Origin: Meconema thalassinum
Lineage: Eukaryota > Arthropoda > Insecta > Orthoptera > Tettigoniidae
Direction: 5' to 3'
Assembly: GCA_946902985.2 (NCBI GenBank)
Contig: OX336392.1
Coordinates: 17,644,716 to 17,708,715, forward strand
DNA length: 64,000 bases
The position numbers were made by a program, and so were the translations under genes. Below are positions 53,912-64,000 of this stretch, one piece after another; position 1 is the stretch's first letter; every line of letters begins with the position of its first letter. The notes below the pieces were generated by a model. It had not been told where the DNA came from and ran no database searches. It saw nothing but the letters and a program-made list of their open reading frames with translations.

Positions 53912-56900
53912 GATGATGGCCTCCTCCCTTGTAAAATTTCAATCCGGAGGTGAACTAGTCCCCCGTTCGGATCTCCGGGTGGGGACTACTCGAGAGGGGG
54001 TTAACATCACAGAAGTGACAAAGAGGAACTCTGACATTCTACGGATCGGAGCGTGGAATGTTAGAAGTCTGCTAGGAAATGGAAGGTTAGAAAACTTAGA
54101 AAGGGAAATGGATAGGTTGAGGTTGGATTTGGTTGGGATTAGTGAAATGCGCTGGCAGGAAGAACAGGACTTTTGGTCAGGAGACTATAGGGTCATTAGC
54201 ACTAAATCAAACAATGGCCAAGCAGGGGTTGGCCTCATATTGAGTAGGAAACTTGGACAGCGGGTGGAATATTATGAGCAATATAGTGAACGGATTATTG
54301 TAGCAAAAATAAATACTAAACCTACCTGCACCACAGTGGTACAAGTCTATATGCCTACCAGTCAAGCTGATGATGAGGATGTTGAAAAGGTCTACGAAGA
54401 AATAGACGAAATTCTGAGGTATATCAAGGGTGATGAAAATGTTATAGTAATGGGAGATTGGAATGCTGTGGTAGGAAAAGGGAGAGAAGGGAAGATAGTA
54501 GGAGATTTCGGATTAGGTGAAAGGAATGATCGAGGAAGCAGGCTGGTAGAATTCTGCACTGAGCATGAGTTGGTCATAGCTAACACCTTATTCAATAACC
54601 ACAATAGAAGAATATACACATGGATGAGACCAGGAGATACAGGGCGTTACCAAATCGACTTCATTATGGTCAAGCAGAGGTTTCGAAACCAGATTTTGGA
54701 TTGTAAAACATATCCTGGTGCTGACATAAACTCTGACCACAATCTGGTTGTAATGAAATGCAGATTAAAGTTGAAGAAACTGAAGAAAAGTCAAAAGCCA
54801 AAAAGGTGGGCAATAGACAGACTGAAAGAGAAGGATGTAAACGAAAGATTCAAGAAGAGTATAAAGGAAGGACTAATGAAAAACCCTAAACAAGCTTCAA
54901 TTGCAGACGAATGGGCACTTTTGAGGAATGAAATAACAAAATCCGCAGAAGAAAACATTGGTAGGAAAGAGAGAATAGGTAGAAAACCGTGGATCACTCA
55001 GGATATACTCGAATTGATGGATGAAAGGCGGAAGCACAAGAATGTAAGAGATGAAAAGGGGAAAGCAGAATACAGACGTCTGAGAAACGAGGTTAACAAG
55101 AAGTGCAAGGAAGCGAAAGAAGAATGGTTGAAAGAGAAATGTGCTGGTATAGAAAATTGTCTGAAATTAGGAAAAGTAGACACAGCTTATCGAAGGATTA
55201 AGAATATTTTTGGGGAAAAGAAGACTAAGTGCTGTAATATTAAGGACACAAATGGAAAGCCTCTAACAGATAGGGAAGAAAAGGTTGAGAGATGGAAAGC
55301 TTACATAGAGAGTTTGTATAAGGGAAAGGAGATTGAGAATCATGTAATGGAAAGGGAGGAGGAAATTGATGAGGATGCGAAAGGAGATTTAATATTGAGA
55401 TCAGAATTTGATAGAGCTTTGGAAGACTTAAGCAGGAACAAAGCACCAGGCATAGATGATATACCGATTGAGTTGCTACGCTGCATAGGAGAGGAAGGTC
55501 TGATCAGGTTATTTCACTTGGTGTGTAGGATTTATGAGACAGGTGAGGTACCCCCTGATTTCAAGAAGAAGGAAATCATCCCTATACCAAAGAAAGTGGG
55601 AGTTGACAGATGTGAAGATTATCGTACAATCAGCTTGATTACTCATGCTTCAAAGATCCTGTCTAGAATAATTTACAAGAGGATTGAGAGCCAGATAGAA
55701 ACGGAGTTGGGTGAAGACCAGTTTGGTTTCAGGAGAAATGTAGGAACAAGGGAAGCTGTACTAAGTCTTAGGCTGATTTTGGAAGGTAGAATAAGGAAAG
55801 ATAAGAGAACGTTCATGGCTTTTGTAGACTTAGAAAAGGCCTTTGATAACGTTGATTGGACTAAATTGTTTGACATTTTGAAATCGATTGGAATAAAGTA
55901 CAGGGATAGGAGGGTGATATACAATCTATACAGAAACCAGACAGCAGTCATTCGAGTTGAAGGACATGAGAGAGAAGCTGGTATTCAGAAAGGTGTAAGG
56001 CAAGGCTGCAACTTATCACCCATACTTTTCAATCTTTACATTGAACAAGCAATGAAGGAAATTAGAGAAAAATTTAAAGTGGGAGTGAAGATTCAAGGAG
56101 AAATAATTTCAACTCTGAGATTTGCTGATGACATCGTCATCTTGGCCAACAAGCCTGAGGATTTGAATGAGTTTTTGAATGGTATGGACTCCGTCTTACG
56201 GAAAGAATTCATGATGAAAATTAATAAATGTAAAACAAAAATACTGGAATGCAGCCGAAATAAATCACAAACCTCTATGGAGATCAAATTGGCAGGTGAA
56301 AAGCTGAAGGAAGTAGGAGATTTCTGTTACTTAGGAAGCAGAATAACCAGTGATGGACGAAGCAAAGAGGATATAAAAAGTAGGTTGGCTCAGGCAAGAA
56401 AAACATTTCTACAAAAAAGGAATCTGCTGACATCGAATATAGATTTAGGTATTAGGAAGTCATTTTTGAAAGCCTTTGTCTGGAGCGTGGCGCTCTATGG
56501 AAGTGAAACTTGGACTATTGGTGCAGCAGAAAAGAGGAAAATTGAAGCATTTGAAATGTGGTGCTACAGGAGAATGATGAAGATCAGATGGGTAGATAGG
56601 GTTACAAACAAAGAGGTATTAAGACGAGTGGGAGAGGAGAGATGTTTCTGGCGACTGCTAATGAAGAGAAGAGATAGGTTGGTAGGACACATACTAAGAC
56701 ACCCAGGAATAGCAAGCTTAGTTATGGAAGGAAGGGTCGAGGACAAGAACTGTAGGGGTAGACCAAGGTTAGAATATGTTAAACAGATTGCCTCGGATGT
56801 AGGGTGTGGTAGCTATGTAGAGATGAAACGATTAGCTCAGGACAGGGAGGCATGGAGAGCTGCATCAAACCAGTCAAAAGACTGAAGACTCAAACAACAA
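53912..56900 (+). mobile_element. RTE-clade non-LTR retrotransposon, complete, with target duplication
   Basis: The 2989-bp element starts one base before its ORF and ends GACTCAAACAACAA, a very short 3' UTR and tail as in RTE elements. TACATGT precedes it (53905-53911) and follows it (56901-56907), a 7-bp target-site duplication. The ORF is intact. It sits downstream of the Mutator-like remnant. Intact gene and perfect duplication mean a young insertion. Confidence 0.92.
53913..56885 (+). CDS. RTE endonuclease/reverse transcriptase, intact (990 aa)
   Basis: One protein nicks target DNA and copies the element's RNA into it. I start at the first ATG (MMASSLVKFQSGG). The apurinic-type endonuclease (about residues 45-275) shows IGAWNVRSL, GISEMRWQ, VQVYMPTS, VMGDWNAVVG, YQIDFIMV and SDHNLVV, which carry the catalytic Asn, Glu, Asp and His positions. 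The RT (about 500-800) shows NKAPGIDDIPIELL, DQFGFRRNVGTREAV, FVDLEKAFDNVDW, KGVRQGCNLSPILFNLYIEQ and FADDIVILA near residue 736, with F in place of Y before ADD. The C-terminal part has YGSETWTIGAAEKRKIEAFE and GHILRH. Such ORFs are often annotated as craniofacial development protein 2-like. Length is normal for RTE. No stops or frameshifts. Confidence 0.95.
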   Translation: MMASSLVKFQSGGELVPRSDLRVGTTREGVNITEVTKRNSDILRIGAWNVRSLLGNGRLENLEREMDRLRLDLVGISEMRWQEEQDFWSGDYRVISTKSNNGQAGVGLILSRKLGQRVEYYEQYSERIIVAKINTKPTCTTVVQVYMPTSQADDEDVEKVYEEIDEILRYIKGDENVIVMGDWNAVVGKGREGKIVGDFGLGERNDRGSRLVEFCTEHELVIANTLFNNHNRRIYTWMRPGDTGRYQIDFIMVKQRFRNQILDCKTYPGADINSDHNLVVMKCRLKLKKLKKSQKPKRWAIDRLKEKDVNERFKKSIKEGLMKNPKQASIADEWALLRNEITKSAEENIGRKERIGRKPWITQDILELMDERRKHKNVRDEKGKAEYRRLRNEVNKKCKEAKEEWLKEKCAGIENCLKLGKVDTAYRRIKNIFGEKKTKCCNIKDTNGKPLTDREEKVERWKAYIESLYKGKEIENHVMEREEEIDEDAKGDLILRSEFDRALEDLSRNKAPGIDDIPIELLRCIGEEGLIRLFHLVCRIYETGEVPPDFKKKEIIPIPKKVGVDRCEDYRTISLITHASKILSRIIYKRIESQIETELGEDQFGFRRNVGTREAVLSLRLILEGRIRKDKRTFMAFVDLEKAFDNVDWTKLFDILKSIGIKYRDRRVIYNLYRNQTAVIRVEGHEREAGIQKGVRQGCNLSPILFNLYIEQAMKEIREKFKVGVKIQGEIISTLRFADDIVILANKPEDLNEFLNGMDSVLRKEFMMKINKCKTKILECSRNKSQTSMEIKLAGEKLKEVGDFCYLGSRITSDGRSKEDIKSRLAQARKTFLQKRNLLTSNIDLGIRKSFLKAFVWSVALYGSETWTIGAAEKRKIEAFEMWCYRRMMKIRWVDRVTNKEVLRRVGEERCFWRLLMKRRDRLVGHILRHPGIASLVMEGRVEDKNCRGRPRLEYVKQIASDVGCGSYVEMKRLAQDREAWRAASNQSKD

Positions 56901-57016
56901 TACATGTTCTCTCGTGAGAAAATTTTAAAATTCTGTGTATAAGCTGAGATATGGGGAATAAGGCTTGGAATTTTGGGTGGATTTTATATTATACGTACAG
57001 AAATAATTTTTTTAGC

Positions 57017-57335
57017 GTATGGCTTTTAGTGCCGGGAGTGTCCGAGGACATGTTCGGCTCGCCAGTTTTGTAGCTGCTTCGAGACGGACACCCAATGGGT
57101 GAGCTACAAGTACCGTTGGGGAGGAAAGTGGGAATGAAAGGTCGAGGAGTTGGAAGGTAGCGGCTGTGGCCTATAGTTAGGGACCAACCCCGGCATTTGC
57201 CTGGAAGGAAGATGGGAAACCACAGAAGACCATCTTCAAGGTTGCCGGCGGGGGGATTCGAACCTCCTCGCCTCCCGGATGTGAGCGACTGCCAGCAGTC
57301 ATGCCGTAACGACCTCGGCTAACTCACCAGGTATT
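57017..57335 (-). mobile_element. SINE family D
   Basis: Minus-strand head: CTGGTGAGTTAGCCGAGGTC, GTTACGGCATGACTGC (A-box region) and GAGGTTCGAATCCCCC (B box). The body runs leftward through GGTTTCCCATCTTCCTTCCA and GGTCCCTAACTATAGGCCAC to a T-rich end at 57003-57017. Only one copy in the window. Confidence 0.75.
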
Positions 57336-57725
57336 ATTAAAATGATCGTATTAGATATATCCAAAAATGTCATGAGAGAAGATTACTAAATGCAAAGAGA
57401 TTAAATACAGAAAGTTTTGTAGAAATCAGTTTAATAGTTTCTGAAAAAAAAAAGGAAAATTTATGACTTTTTGGAAATACAATTTTAAATTCTCTTAAAA
57501 ATAGTTAATGTTGAAAATATAACCCAGGAACTTCACAGTATATTCACTAACTTAATATAAAGCATGGAACAAAATTTCATTGTCATATCATCAAAATTGT
57601 GGGTTTAGTGCATCTTTAAAATAGTGTGTGTTTTTGATCAACGTCCCCCACTTAAAACGTAAAAATAATTTTGTCCCCCTAGATTTCGAGTTTGACCCAC
57701 TGTGTGTTGGCGTATACGGCGTGAA
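57336..57725. other. AT-rich spacer leading into the 64-bp satellite
   Basis: Contains an A-run (about 57444-57454). No gene or repeat recognised. Confidence 0.4.
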
Positions 57726-57729
57726 ACGT

Positions 57730-60700
57730 CTGAAGGCAAACACCCTGCAACAATCGCTGGACGGGTCCAGGCTGGAGGAGGGAGCGTTATGGTCTGAAGG
57801 CAAACACCCTGTAACAATCGCTGGACGGGTCCAGGCTGGAGGAGGGAGCGTTATGGTCTGAAGGCAAACACCCTGCAACAATCGCTGGACGGGTCCAGGC
57901 TGGAGGAGGGAGCGTTATGGTCTGAAGGCAAACACCCTGCAACAATCGCTGGACGGGTCCAGGCCGGAGGAGGGAGCGTTATGGTCTGAAGGCAAACACC
58001 CTGTAACAATCGCTGGACGGGTCCAGGTCGGAGGAGGGAGCGTTATGGTCTGAAGGCAAACACCCTGCAACAATCGCTGGACGGGTCCAGGCAGGAGGAG
58101 GGAGCGTTATGGTCTGAAGGCAAACACCCTGCAACAATCGCTGGACGGGTCCAGGTCGGAGGAGGGAGCGTTATGGTCTGAAGGCAAACACCCTGCAACA
58201 ATCGCTGGACGGGTCCAGGCAGGAGGAGGGAGCGTTATGGTCTGAAGGCAAACACCCTGTAACAATCGCTGGACTGGTCCAGGCCAGAGGAGGGAGCGTT
58301 ATTGTCTGAAGGCAAACACCCTGCAAAAATCGCTGGACGGGTCCAGGCCGGAGGAGGGAGCGTTATGGTCTGAAGGCAATCACCCTGTAACAATCGCTGG
58401 ACGGGTCCAGGCCGGAGGAGGGAGCGTTATGGTCTGAAGGCAATCACCCTGTAACAATCGCTGGACGGGTCCAGGCTGGCGGAGGGAGCGTTATGGTCTG
58501 AAGGCAAACACCCTGCAACAATCGCTGGACGGGTCCAGGCCGGAGGAGGGAGCGTTATGGTCTGAAGGCAAACACCCTGCAACAATCGCTGGATGGGTCC
58601 AGGCCGGAGAAGGGAGCGTTATGGTCTGAAGGCAAACACCCTGCAACAATCGCTGGACGGGTCCAGGCCGGAGGAGGGCGCGTTATGGTCTGAAGGCAAA
58701 CACCCTGCAACAATCGCTGGACGGGTCCAGGCCGGAGGAGGGAGCGTTATTGTCTGAAGGCAAACACCCTGCAACAATCGCTGGACGGGTCCAGGCCAGA
58801 GGAGGGAGCGTTATGGTCTGAAGGCAAACACCCTGCAACAATCGCTGGACGGGTCCAGGCCGGAGGAGGGAGCGTTATGGTCTGAAGGCAATCACCCTGT
58901 AACAATCGCTGGACGGGTCCAGGCCGGAGAAGGGAGCGTTATGGTCTGAAGGCAAACACCCTGCAACAATCGCTGGACGGGTCCAGGTCGGAGGAGGGAG
59001 CGTTATGGTCTGAAGGCAAACACCTTGCAACAATCGCTGGACGGGTCCAGGCCGGAGAAGGGAGTGTTATGGTCTGAAGGCAAACACCCTGCAACAATCG
59101 CTGGACGGGTCCTGGCCGGAGAAGGGAGCGTTATGGTCTGAAGGCAAACACCCTGCAACAATCGCTGGACGGGTCCAGGCTGGAGGAGGGAGCGTTATGG
59201 TCTGAAGGCAAACACCCTGCAACAATCGCTGGACGGGTCCAGGCCGGAGGAGGGAGGGTTATGGTCTGAAGGCAAACACCCTGCATCAATCGCTGGACGG
59301 GTCCAGGTCGGAGGAGGGAGCGTTATGGTCTGAAGGCAAACACCCTGCAACAATCGCTGGACGGGTCCAGGCCGGAGGAGGGAGCGTTATGGTCTGAAGG
59401 CAAACACCCTGCATCAATCGCTGGACGGGTCCAGGTCGGAGGAGGGAGCGTTATGGTCTGAAGGCAAACACCCTGCAACAATCGCTGGACGGGTCCAGGC
59501 CGGAGGAGGGAGCGTTATGGTCTGAAGGCAAACACCCTGCATCAATCGCTGGACGGGTCCAGGTCGGAGGAGGGAGCGTTATGGTCTGAAGGCAAACACC
59601 CTGCAACAATCGCTGGACGGGTCCACGCCGGAGGAGGGAGCGTTATGGTCTGAAGGCAAACACCCTGCAACAATCGCTGGACGGGTCCAGGCTAGAGGAG
59701 GGAGCGTTATGGTCTGAAGGCAAACACCCTACAACAATCGCTGGACGGATCCAGGCTGGAGGAGGGAGCGTTATGGTCTGAAGGCAAACACCCTGCAACA
59801 ATCGCTGGACGGGTCCAGGCCGGAGGAGGGAGCGTTATTGTCTGAAGGCAAACACCCTGCAACAATCGCTGCACGGGTCTAGGCCGGAGAAGGGAGCGTT
59901 ATGGTCTGAAGGCAAACACCCTGCAACAATCGCTGGACGGATCCAGGCCGGAGGAGGGAGCGTTATTGTCTGAAGGCAAACACCCTGCAACAATCGCTGG
60001 ACGGGTCCAGGCTGGAGGAGGGAGTGTTATGGTCTGAAGGCAAACATCCTGCAACAATCGCTGGACGGGTCCAGGCCGGAGGAGGGAGCGTTATGGTCTG
60101 AAGGCAAACACCCTGCAACAATCGCTGGACGGGTCCAGGCCGGAGGAGGGAGCGTTATGGTCTGAAGGCAATCACCCTGTAACAATCGCTGGACGGGTCC
60201 AGGCCGGAGGAGGGAGCGTTATGGTCTGAAGGCAATCACCCTGTAACAATCGCTGGACGGGTCCAGGCTGGCGGAGGGAGCGTTATGGTCTGAAGGCAAA
60301 CACCCTGCAACAATCGCTGGACGGGTCCAGGCCGGAGGAGGGAGCGTTATGGTCTGAAGGCAAACACCCTGCAACAATCGCTGGATGGGTCCAGGCCGGA
60401 GGAGGGAGCGTTATGGTCTGAAGGCAAACACCCTGCAACAATCGCTGGACGGATCCAGGCCGGAGGAGGGCGCGTTATGGTCTGAAGGCAAACACCCTGC
60501 AACAATCGCTGGACGGGTCCAGGCCGGAGGAGGGAGCGTTATTGTCTGAAGGCAAACACCCTGCAACAATCGCTGGACGGGTCCAGGCCAGAGGAGGGAG
60601 CGTTATGGTCTGAAGGCAAACACCCTGCAACAATCGCTGGACGGGTCCAGGCCGGAGGAGGGAGCGTTATGGTCTGAAGGCAAACACCCTGCAACAATCG

Positions 60701-63700
60701 CTGGACGGGTCCAGGTCGGAGGAGGGAGCGTTATGGTCTGAAGGCAAACACCTTGCAACAATCGCTGGACGGGTCCAGGCCGGAGAAGGGAGTGTTATGG
60801 TCTGAAGGCAAACACCCTGCAACAATCGCTGGACGGGTCCAGGCTGGAGGAGGGAGTGTTATGGTCTGAAGGCAAACATCCTGCAACAATCGCTGGACGG
60901 GTCCAGGCCGGAGGAGGGAGCGTTATTGTCTGAAGGCAAACACCCTACAACAATCGCTGCACGGGTCTAGGCCGGAGAAGGGAGCGTTATTGTCTGAAGG
61001 CAAACACCCTGCAACAATCGCTGGACGGGTCCAGGCTGGAGGAGGGAGTGTTATGGTCTGAAGGCAAACACCCTGCAACAATCGCTGGACGGGTCCAGGT
61101 CGGAGGAGGGAGCGTTATGGTCTGAAGGCAATCACCCTGTAACAATCGCTGGACGGGTCCAGGCCGGAGGAGGGAGCGTTATGGTCTGAAGGCAAACACC
61201 CTGCAACAATCGCTGGACGGGTCCAGGCCGGAGGAGGGAGCGTTATGGTCTGAAGGCAAACACCCTGCAACAATCGCTGGATGGGTCCAGGCCGGAGGAG
61301 GGAGCGTTATGGTCTGAAGGCAAACACCCTGCAACAATCGCTGGACGGGTCCAGGCCGGAGGAGGGCGCGTTATGGTCTGAAGGCAAACACCCTGCAACA
61401 ATCGCTGGACGGGTCCAGGCCGGAGGAGGGAGCGTTATTGTCTGAAGGCAAACACCCTGCAACAATCGCTGGACGGGTCCAGGCCAGAGGAGGGAGCGTT
61501 ATGGTCTGAAGGCAAACACCCTGCAACAATCGCTGGACGGGTCCAGGCCGGAGGAGGGAGCGTTATGGTCTGAAGGCAAACACCCTGTAACAATCGCTGG
61601 ACGGGTCCAGGCCGGAGAAGGGAGCGTTATGGTCTGAAGGCAAACACCCTGCAACAATCGCTGGACGGGTCCAGGTCGGAGGAGGGAGCGTTATGGTCTG
61701 AAGGCAAACACCTTGCAACAATCGCTGGACGGGTCCAGGCCGGAGAAGGGAGTGTTATGGTCTGAAGGCAAACACCCAGCAACAATCGCTGGAAGGGTCC
61801 AGGCCGGAGAAGGGAGCGTTATGGTCTGAAGGCAAACACCCTGCAACAATCGCTGGACGGGTCCAGGCTGGAGGAGGGAGCGTTATGGTCTGAAGGCAAA
61901 CACCCTACAACAATCGCTGGACGGATCCAGGCTGGAGGAGGGAGCGTTATGGTCTGAAGGCAAACACCCTGCAACAATCGCTGGACGGGTCCAGGCCGGA
62001 GGAGGGAGCGTTATGGTCTGAAGGCAAACACCCTGCAACAATCGCTGCACGGGTCTAGGCCGGAGAAGGGAGCGTTATTGTCTGAAGGCAAACACCCTAC
62101 AACAATCGCTGCACGGGTCTAGGCCGGAGGAGGGAGCGTTATGGTCTGAAGGCAAACATCCTGCAACAATCGCTGGACGGGTCCAGGCCGGAGGAGGGAG
62201 CGTTATGGTCTGAAGGCAAACACCCTGCAACAGTCGCTGGACGTGTTCAGGCCGGAGGAGGGAGCGTTATGGTCTGAAGGCAAACACCCTGCAACAATCG
62301 CTGGACGGGTCCAGGCTGGAGGAGGGAGCGTTATGGTCTGAAGGCAAACACCCTGCAACAGTCGCTGGACGTGTTCAGGCCGGAGGAGGGAGCGTTATGG
62401 TCTGAAGGCAAACATCCTGCAATAATCGCTGGACGGGTCCAGGCCGGAGGAGGGAGCGTTATGGTCTGAATGCAAACACCCTGCAACAATCGCTGGACGG
62501 GTCCAGGCCGGAGGAGGGAGCGTTATGGTCTGAAGGCAATCACCCTGTAACAATCGCTGGACGGGTCCAGGCCGGAGGAGGGAGCGTTATGGTCTGAAGG
62601 CAATCACCCTGTAACAATCGATGGACGGGTCCAGGCCGGCGGAGGGAGCGTTATGGTCTGAAGGCAAACACCCTGCAACAATCGCTGGACGGGTCCAGGC
62701 CGGAGGAGGGAGCGTTATGGTCTGAAGGCAAACACCCTGCAACAATCGCTGGACGGGTCCAGGCCGGAGGAGGGAGCGTTATGGTCTGAAGGCAAACACC
62801 CTGCAACAATCGCTGGACGGGTCCAGGCTGGAGGAGGGAGCGTTATGGTCTGAAGGCAAACACCCTGCAACAATCGCTGGACGGGTCCAGGCCGGAGGAG
62901 GGAGGGTTATGGTCTGAAGGCAAACACCCTGCATCAATCGCTGGACGGGTCCAGGTCGGAGGAGGGAGCGTTATGGTCTGAAGGCAAACACCCTGCAACA
63001 ATCGCTGGACGGGTCCAGGCCGGAGGAGGGAGCGTTATGGTCTGAAGGCAAACACCCTGCAACAATCGCTGGACGGGTCCAGGTCGGAGGAGGGAGCGTT
63101 ATGGTCTGAAGGCAAACACCCTGTAACAATCGCTGGACGGGTCCAGGCCGGAGGAGGGAGCGTTATGGTCTGAAGGCAATCACCCTGTAACAATCGCTGG
63201 ACGGGTCCAGGCTGGCGGAGGGAGCGTTATGGTCTGAAGGCAAACAACCTGCAACAATCGCTGGACGGGTCCAGGCCGGAGGAGGGCGCGTTATGGTCTG
63301 AAGGCAATCACCCTGTAACAATCGCTGGACGGGTCCAGGCCGGAGGAGGGAGCGTTATGGTCTGAAGGCAATCACCCTGTAACAATCGCTGGACGGGTCC
63401 AGGCTGGCGGAGGGAGCGTTATGGTCTGAAGGCAAACACCCTGCAACAATCGCTGGATGGGTCCAGGCCAGAGGAGGGAGCGTTATGGTCTGAAGGCAAT
63501 CACCCTGTAACAATCGCTGGACGGGTCCAGGCTGGAGAAGGGAGCGTTATGGTCTGAAGGCAAACACCCTGCAACAATCGCTGGATGGGTCCAGGCCAGA
63601 GGAGGGAGCGTTATGGTCTGAAGGCAATCACCCTGTAACAATCGCTGGACGGGTCCAGGCTGGCGGAGGGAGCGTTATGGTCTGAAGGCAAACACCCTGC

Positions 63701-64000
63701 AACAATCGCTGGATGGGTCCAGGCCAGAGGAGGGAGCGTTATGGTCTGAAGGCAATCACCCTGTAACAATCGCTGGACGGGTCCAGGCCGGAGAAGGGAG
63801 TGTTATGGTCTGAAGGCAAACACCCTGCAACAATCGCTGGATGGGTCCAGGCCAGAGGAGGGAGCGTTATGGTCTGAAGGCAATCACCCTGTAACAATCG
63901 CTGGACGGGTCCAGGCTGGCGGAGGGAGCGTTATGGTCTGAAGGCAAACACCCTGCAACAATCGCTGGACGGGTCCAGGCCGGAGGAGGGAGCGTTATTG
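57730..64000. repeat. 64-bp satellite array (about 98 copies, open at right)
   Basis: Unit: GTCTGAAGGCAAACACCCTG, CAACAATCGCTGGACGGGTC, CAGGCCGGAGGAGGGAGCGT, TATG. The period is exactly 64 with almost no indels. Variants (caatcaccctgtaac, gcatcaatcg, gctggcggaggg, gcacgggtctagg) occur in repeated patterns: gaggagggcg at 58671, 60463, 61359 and 63279 gives spacings of 28, 14 and 30 units. 64 is not a multiple of 3, and no long frame is open. The array continues beyond the window. Confidence 0.97.

Noticed and set aside
57730..64000. CRISPR array
   Set aside because: Repeats are contiguous 64-bp units with no unique spacers, and the window is eukaryotic in character.
1..64000. Telomeric TTAGG arrays
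   Set aside because: None seen on either strand, so the satellites are not telomeric repeats.

Overview
The window looks like intergenic, repeat-dominated DNA from a large animal genome, most likely an insect. The evidence is indirect: intact or decayed insect-type transposons (a DD41D rosa-like mariner, a DD34D mariner, Tc1, hAT, a PIF/Harbinger-like element, a THAP-bearing element, an RTE LINE, a Ty3/gypsy LTR element), several tRNA-headed SINE families, AT-rich spacer and long satellite arrays. There are no operons, no prokaryotic features and no recognisable conserved host gene. The order of insect cannot be fixed from the sequence alone.

Layout. 1-690: 42-bp tandem array. 3.3-9.3 kb: LINE and hAT debris, nested TIR elements and SINEs. 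9.6-11.0 kb: a broken hAT transposase on the minus strand. 12.4-13.7 kb: a complete mariner with an intact transposase. 14-16.6 kb: a hairpin-ended repeat and two SINEs sharing one target site. 16.6-19.8 kb: a 320-bp satellite bounded by a short inverted repeat. 22.3-27.2 kb: a PIF-like element holding one copy of a 1.4-kb repeat, with a second copy inverted 1.6 kb away. 29.2-37.2 kb: a Ty3/gypsy retrotransposon with 742-bp LTRs, several frameshifts and a nested THAP/TIR element, itself lying between inverted-repeat arms. 38.5-41.2 kb: CA-rich modular repeat interrupted by a decayed mariner. 41.3-43.9 kb: SINEs and a Tc1 fragment. 44.1-51.0 kb: about 68 copies of a 102-bp unit whose minus strand reads as a 34-residue peptide repeat. 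51.6-53.7 kb: Tc1 fragment, a possible two-exon small gene and a Mutator-like remnant. 53.9-56.9 kb: a full RTE retrotransposon with an intact 990-residue ORF and a target-site duplication. 57.7-64 kb: about 98 copies of a 64-bp satellite running off the window.

The only intact protein-coding genes seen are the mariner transposase and the RTE endonuclease/reverse transcriptase; both serve their own mobility. The region is a record of layered insertions. Several can be ordered because paralogous uninterrupted copies lie in the same window: hAT into family J, mariner into the CA-module repeat, and the THAP element into the gypsy gag region. Nothing here amounts to a new multi-gene system. The most unusual objects are the TIR-bounded 320-bp satellite, the frame-preserving 102-bp array, the inverted hairpin-ended repeat pair and the putative spliced small gene.
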